Origin: Candidatus Lloydbacteria bacterium RIFCSPLOWO2_02_FULL_54_12
GTDB lineage: Bacteria > Patescibacteriota > Minisyncoccia > Phycocordibacterales > UBA6899
NCBI GenBank assembly: GCA_001819095.1
Contig: MHLS01000029.1
Span: 1 to 5,905, forward strand
Reading direction: 5' to 3'
Length of the DNA stretch: 5,905 bases
Part shown: positions 4,990-5,905 of the stretch, in pieces
How positions within the stretch are numbered: position 1 is the first letter of the stretch
Layout of the letters: each line of letters opens with the position of its first letter
Translations under genes and position numbers: made by a program
The notes under the pieces: generated by a model
The model's database searches: none
The model's input: the letters and a program-made list of their open reading frames with translations, nothing else
Told to the model about the DNA's origin: nothing

Positions 4990-5905
4990 ATGCACCCAAC
5001 GACCAATCACGAAACTCTCGCACAATCTGCGCGCTGGATCGTCTCCGCGCGGTGGTATTACGCGCCGCTTGCCCTCCTTCTCGCGCTTCTTCTCGGCGCC
5101 GAGAGCGCGACTCTCCTCGGAATAAAGTTCGCGCCGGCCGCCCTTCTCGTCTTCGTTCTCCCGCTTAATATCACCCTTTCGTATCTTTTGCGGCGCTTCT
5201 CCGCCGGCCCCGACCCGCTTCGGAAGGTGCATCGGCTGAACGTCGTGCAGATCGGCCTTGACCTCCTTTTCTTTTTTGCGCTTGCGCTCTTTATCACCGG
5301 TCCCGCCGCAAGTATCGCCCAGACATTCTTCCTTGTCCCCATTGTCCTTGCAATGCTCGTGTTCGGCTTCGCGGGCATCATCTGCGTCTCCGTTCTTTCC
5401 GCCATCCTCTTTTTGAGCGCGACAGTCATGGGGGACGGCGGCGCCGGACTTCCCTCGGTTGCGCTCTCTCTGTCGGGCGGTGCGGTCTTTCTCGCGTACA
5501 TCCTCGTCGGATTTTTTGGCGGATTCTTTTCCCGCATGATGAAGCGCCGCGATCTCCTTTTGACGGGCGAGATAGCGAAAGGGCAGGAGCAGGTGAAGCG
5601 GCTCCAGAAACTCACCGACGAATTCGACCAGAGCGCGAAGCTCCTCGTGCGCCGCGACCTTGAACTCACGAGCGCGAACGAGCAGTTGAAACAGTTCGAC
5701 CGCATGAAGTCCGAGATTATCTCGGTTGTCGCCCACCAGTTGCGCACGCCGCTTTCCGGCATCAAGTGGACCTTGAAGATGCTCTTGGACGGCGACAGCG
5801 GCAAGGTGAGCAAAGAACAGCACGACCTTCTCTCCAAAGGCTTCGAGTCGAACGAGCGGATGGTCGCTTTGATCAACGACATGCTCGCCGTCGACCGCCT
5901 GGAGT
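4990..5905 (+). CDS. Membrane sensor histidine kinase, 3' end outside window
   Basis: The frame is open to the window edge, giving about 305 residues from the preferred ATG at 4990 (310 from the ATG at 4975, used for the numbering here). The N-terminal half is strongly hydrophobic, with about six predicted helices (near 28-48, 52-72, 92-109, 113-133, 134-150, 163-185) and very short loops, so the signal is probably sensed in or at the membrane. A charged helical linker (about 190-245) leads into a HisKA dimerisation domain with the phospho-acceptor His254 in VVAHQLRTPLSGIKW. The next residue is Gln instead of the usual Glu or Asp. The ATP-binding domain and any response regulator lie beyond the edge. 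Its closeness to the FIST gene suggests an operon. The kinase call is firm; the membrane domain family is not recognised. Confidence 0.9.
   Translation, partial: MHPTTNHETLAQSARWIVSARWYYAPLALLLALLLGAESATLLGIKFAPAALLVFVLPLNITLSYLLRRFSAGPDPLRKVHRLNVVQIGLDLLFFFALALFITGPAASIAQTFFLVPIVLAMLVFGFAGIICVSVLSAILFLSATVMGDGGAGLPSVALSLSGGAVFLAYILVGFFGGFFSRMMKRRDLLLTGEIAKGQEQVKRLQKLTDEFDQSAKLLVRRDLELTSANEQLKQFDRMKSEIISVVAHQLRTPLSGIKWTLKMLLDGDSGKVSKEQHDLLSKGFESNERMVALINDMLAVDRLE

Noticed and set aside
3902..5882. Long minus-strand open frames (373, 301 and 274 aa) opposite the FIST and kinase genes
   Set aside because: Arg-, Glu- and Ser-rich shadow translations with no motifs; the plus-strand proteins carry clear family signatures.

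Overview
The window looks like a compact, gene-dense bacterial chromosome segment of moderate to high GC. The organism is inferred, not proven. Short leaderless-type promoters, single-gene transcription units split by strong hairpin terminators, tiny orphan membrane proteins and a histidine kinase with an HQLRTP phospho-acceptor box together suggest a Candidate Phyla Radiation (Patescibacteria/Parcubacteria-like) genome. The standard code fits. Five genes are complete: two end in TAA (76-aa gene, uvrB) and three in TAG (GNAT, 51-aa gene, FIST). None has an in-frame TGA, which argues against a TGA-to-glycine code.

Left part (1-1512), all on the minus strand: the first codons of a gene that leaves the window (start at 17), a 76-aa two-helix membrane protein (437-207), a RimJ/RimL-type GNAT acetyltransferase (1145-576) and a 51-aa two-helix membrane protein (1448-1293). 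Each of these genes has a recognisable sigma70-type promoter, and the three complete ones also have a hairpin/T-run terminator. Two of those terminators, plus a degenerate third copy, belong to one repeated hairpin family.

Middle part (1477-3760): uvrB, encoding the full-length DNA-damage recognition helicase of nucleotide excision repair, on the plus strand. It diverges from the 51-aa gene, and the two promoters interlock. After uvrB come two tandem perfect hairpins with 20- and 21-bp stems sharing a 12-base core, then a further small terminator.

Right part (3765-5905): a plus-strand signalling unit. A FIST-domain protein (392 aa, probably a cytoplasmic small-ligand sensor) is followed after a short gap by a multi-pass membrane sensor histidine kinase. 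The kinase continues past the window edge after its phospho-acceptor domain. The pair is probably co-transcribed and may form one sensory pathway.

The most notable regulatory signal is that three starts (minus 17, uvrB, FIST gene) each lie exactly 8 nt after a -10 box, which predicts leaderless or near-leaderless mRNAs. The GNAT and 51-aa genes instead have longer leaders with Shine-Dalgarno sites.
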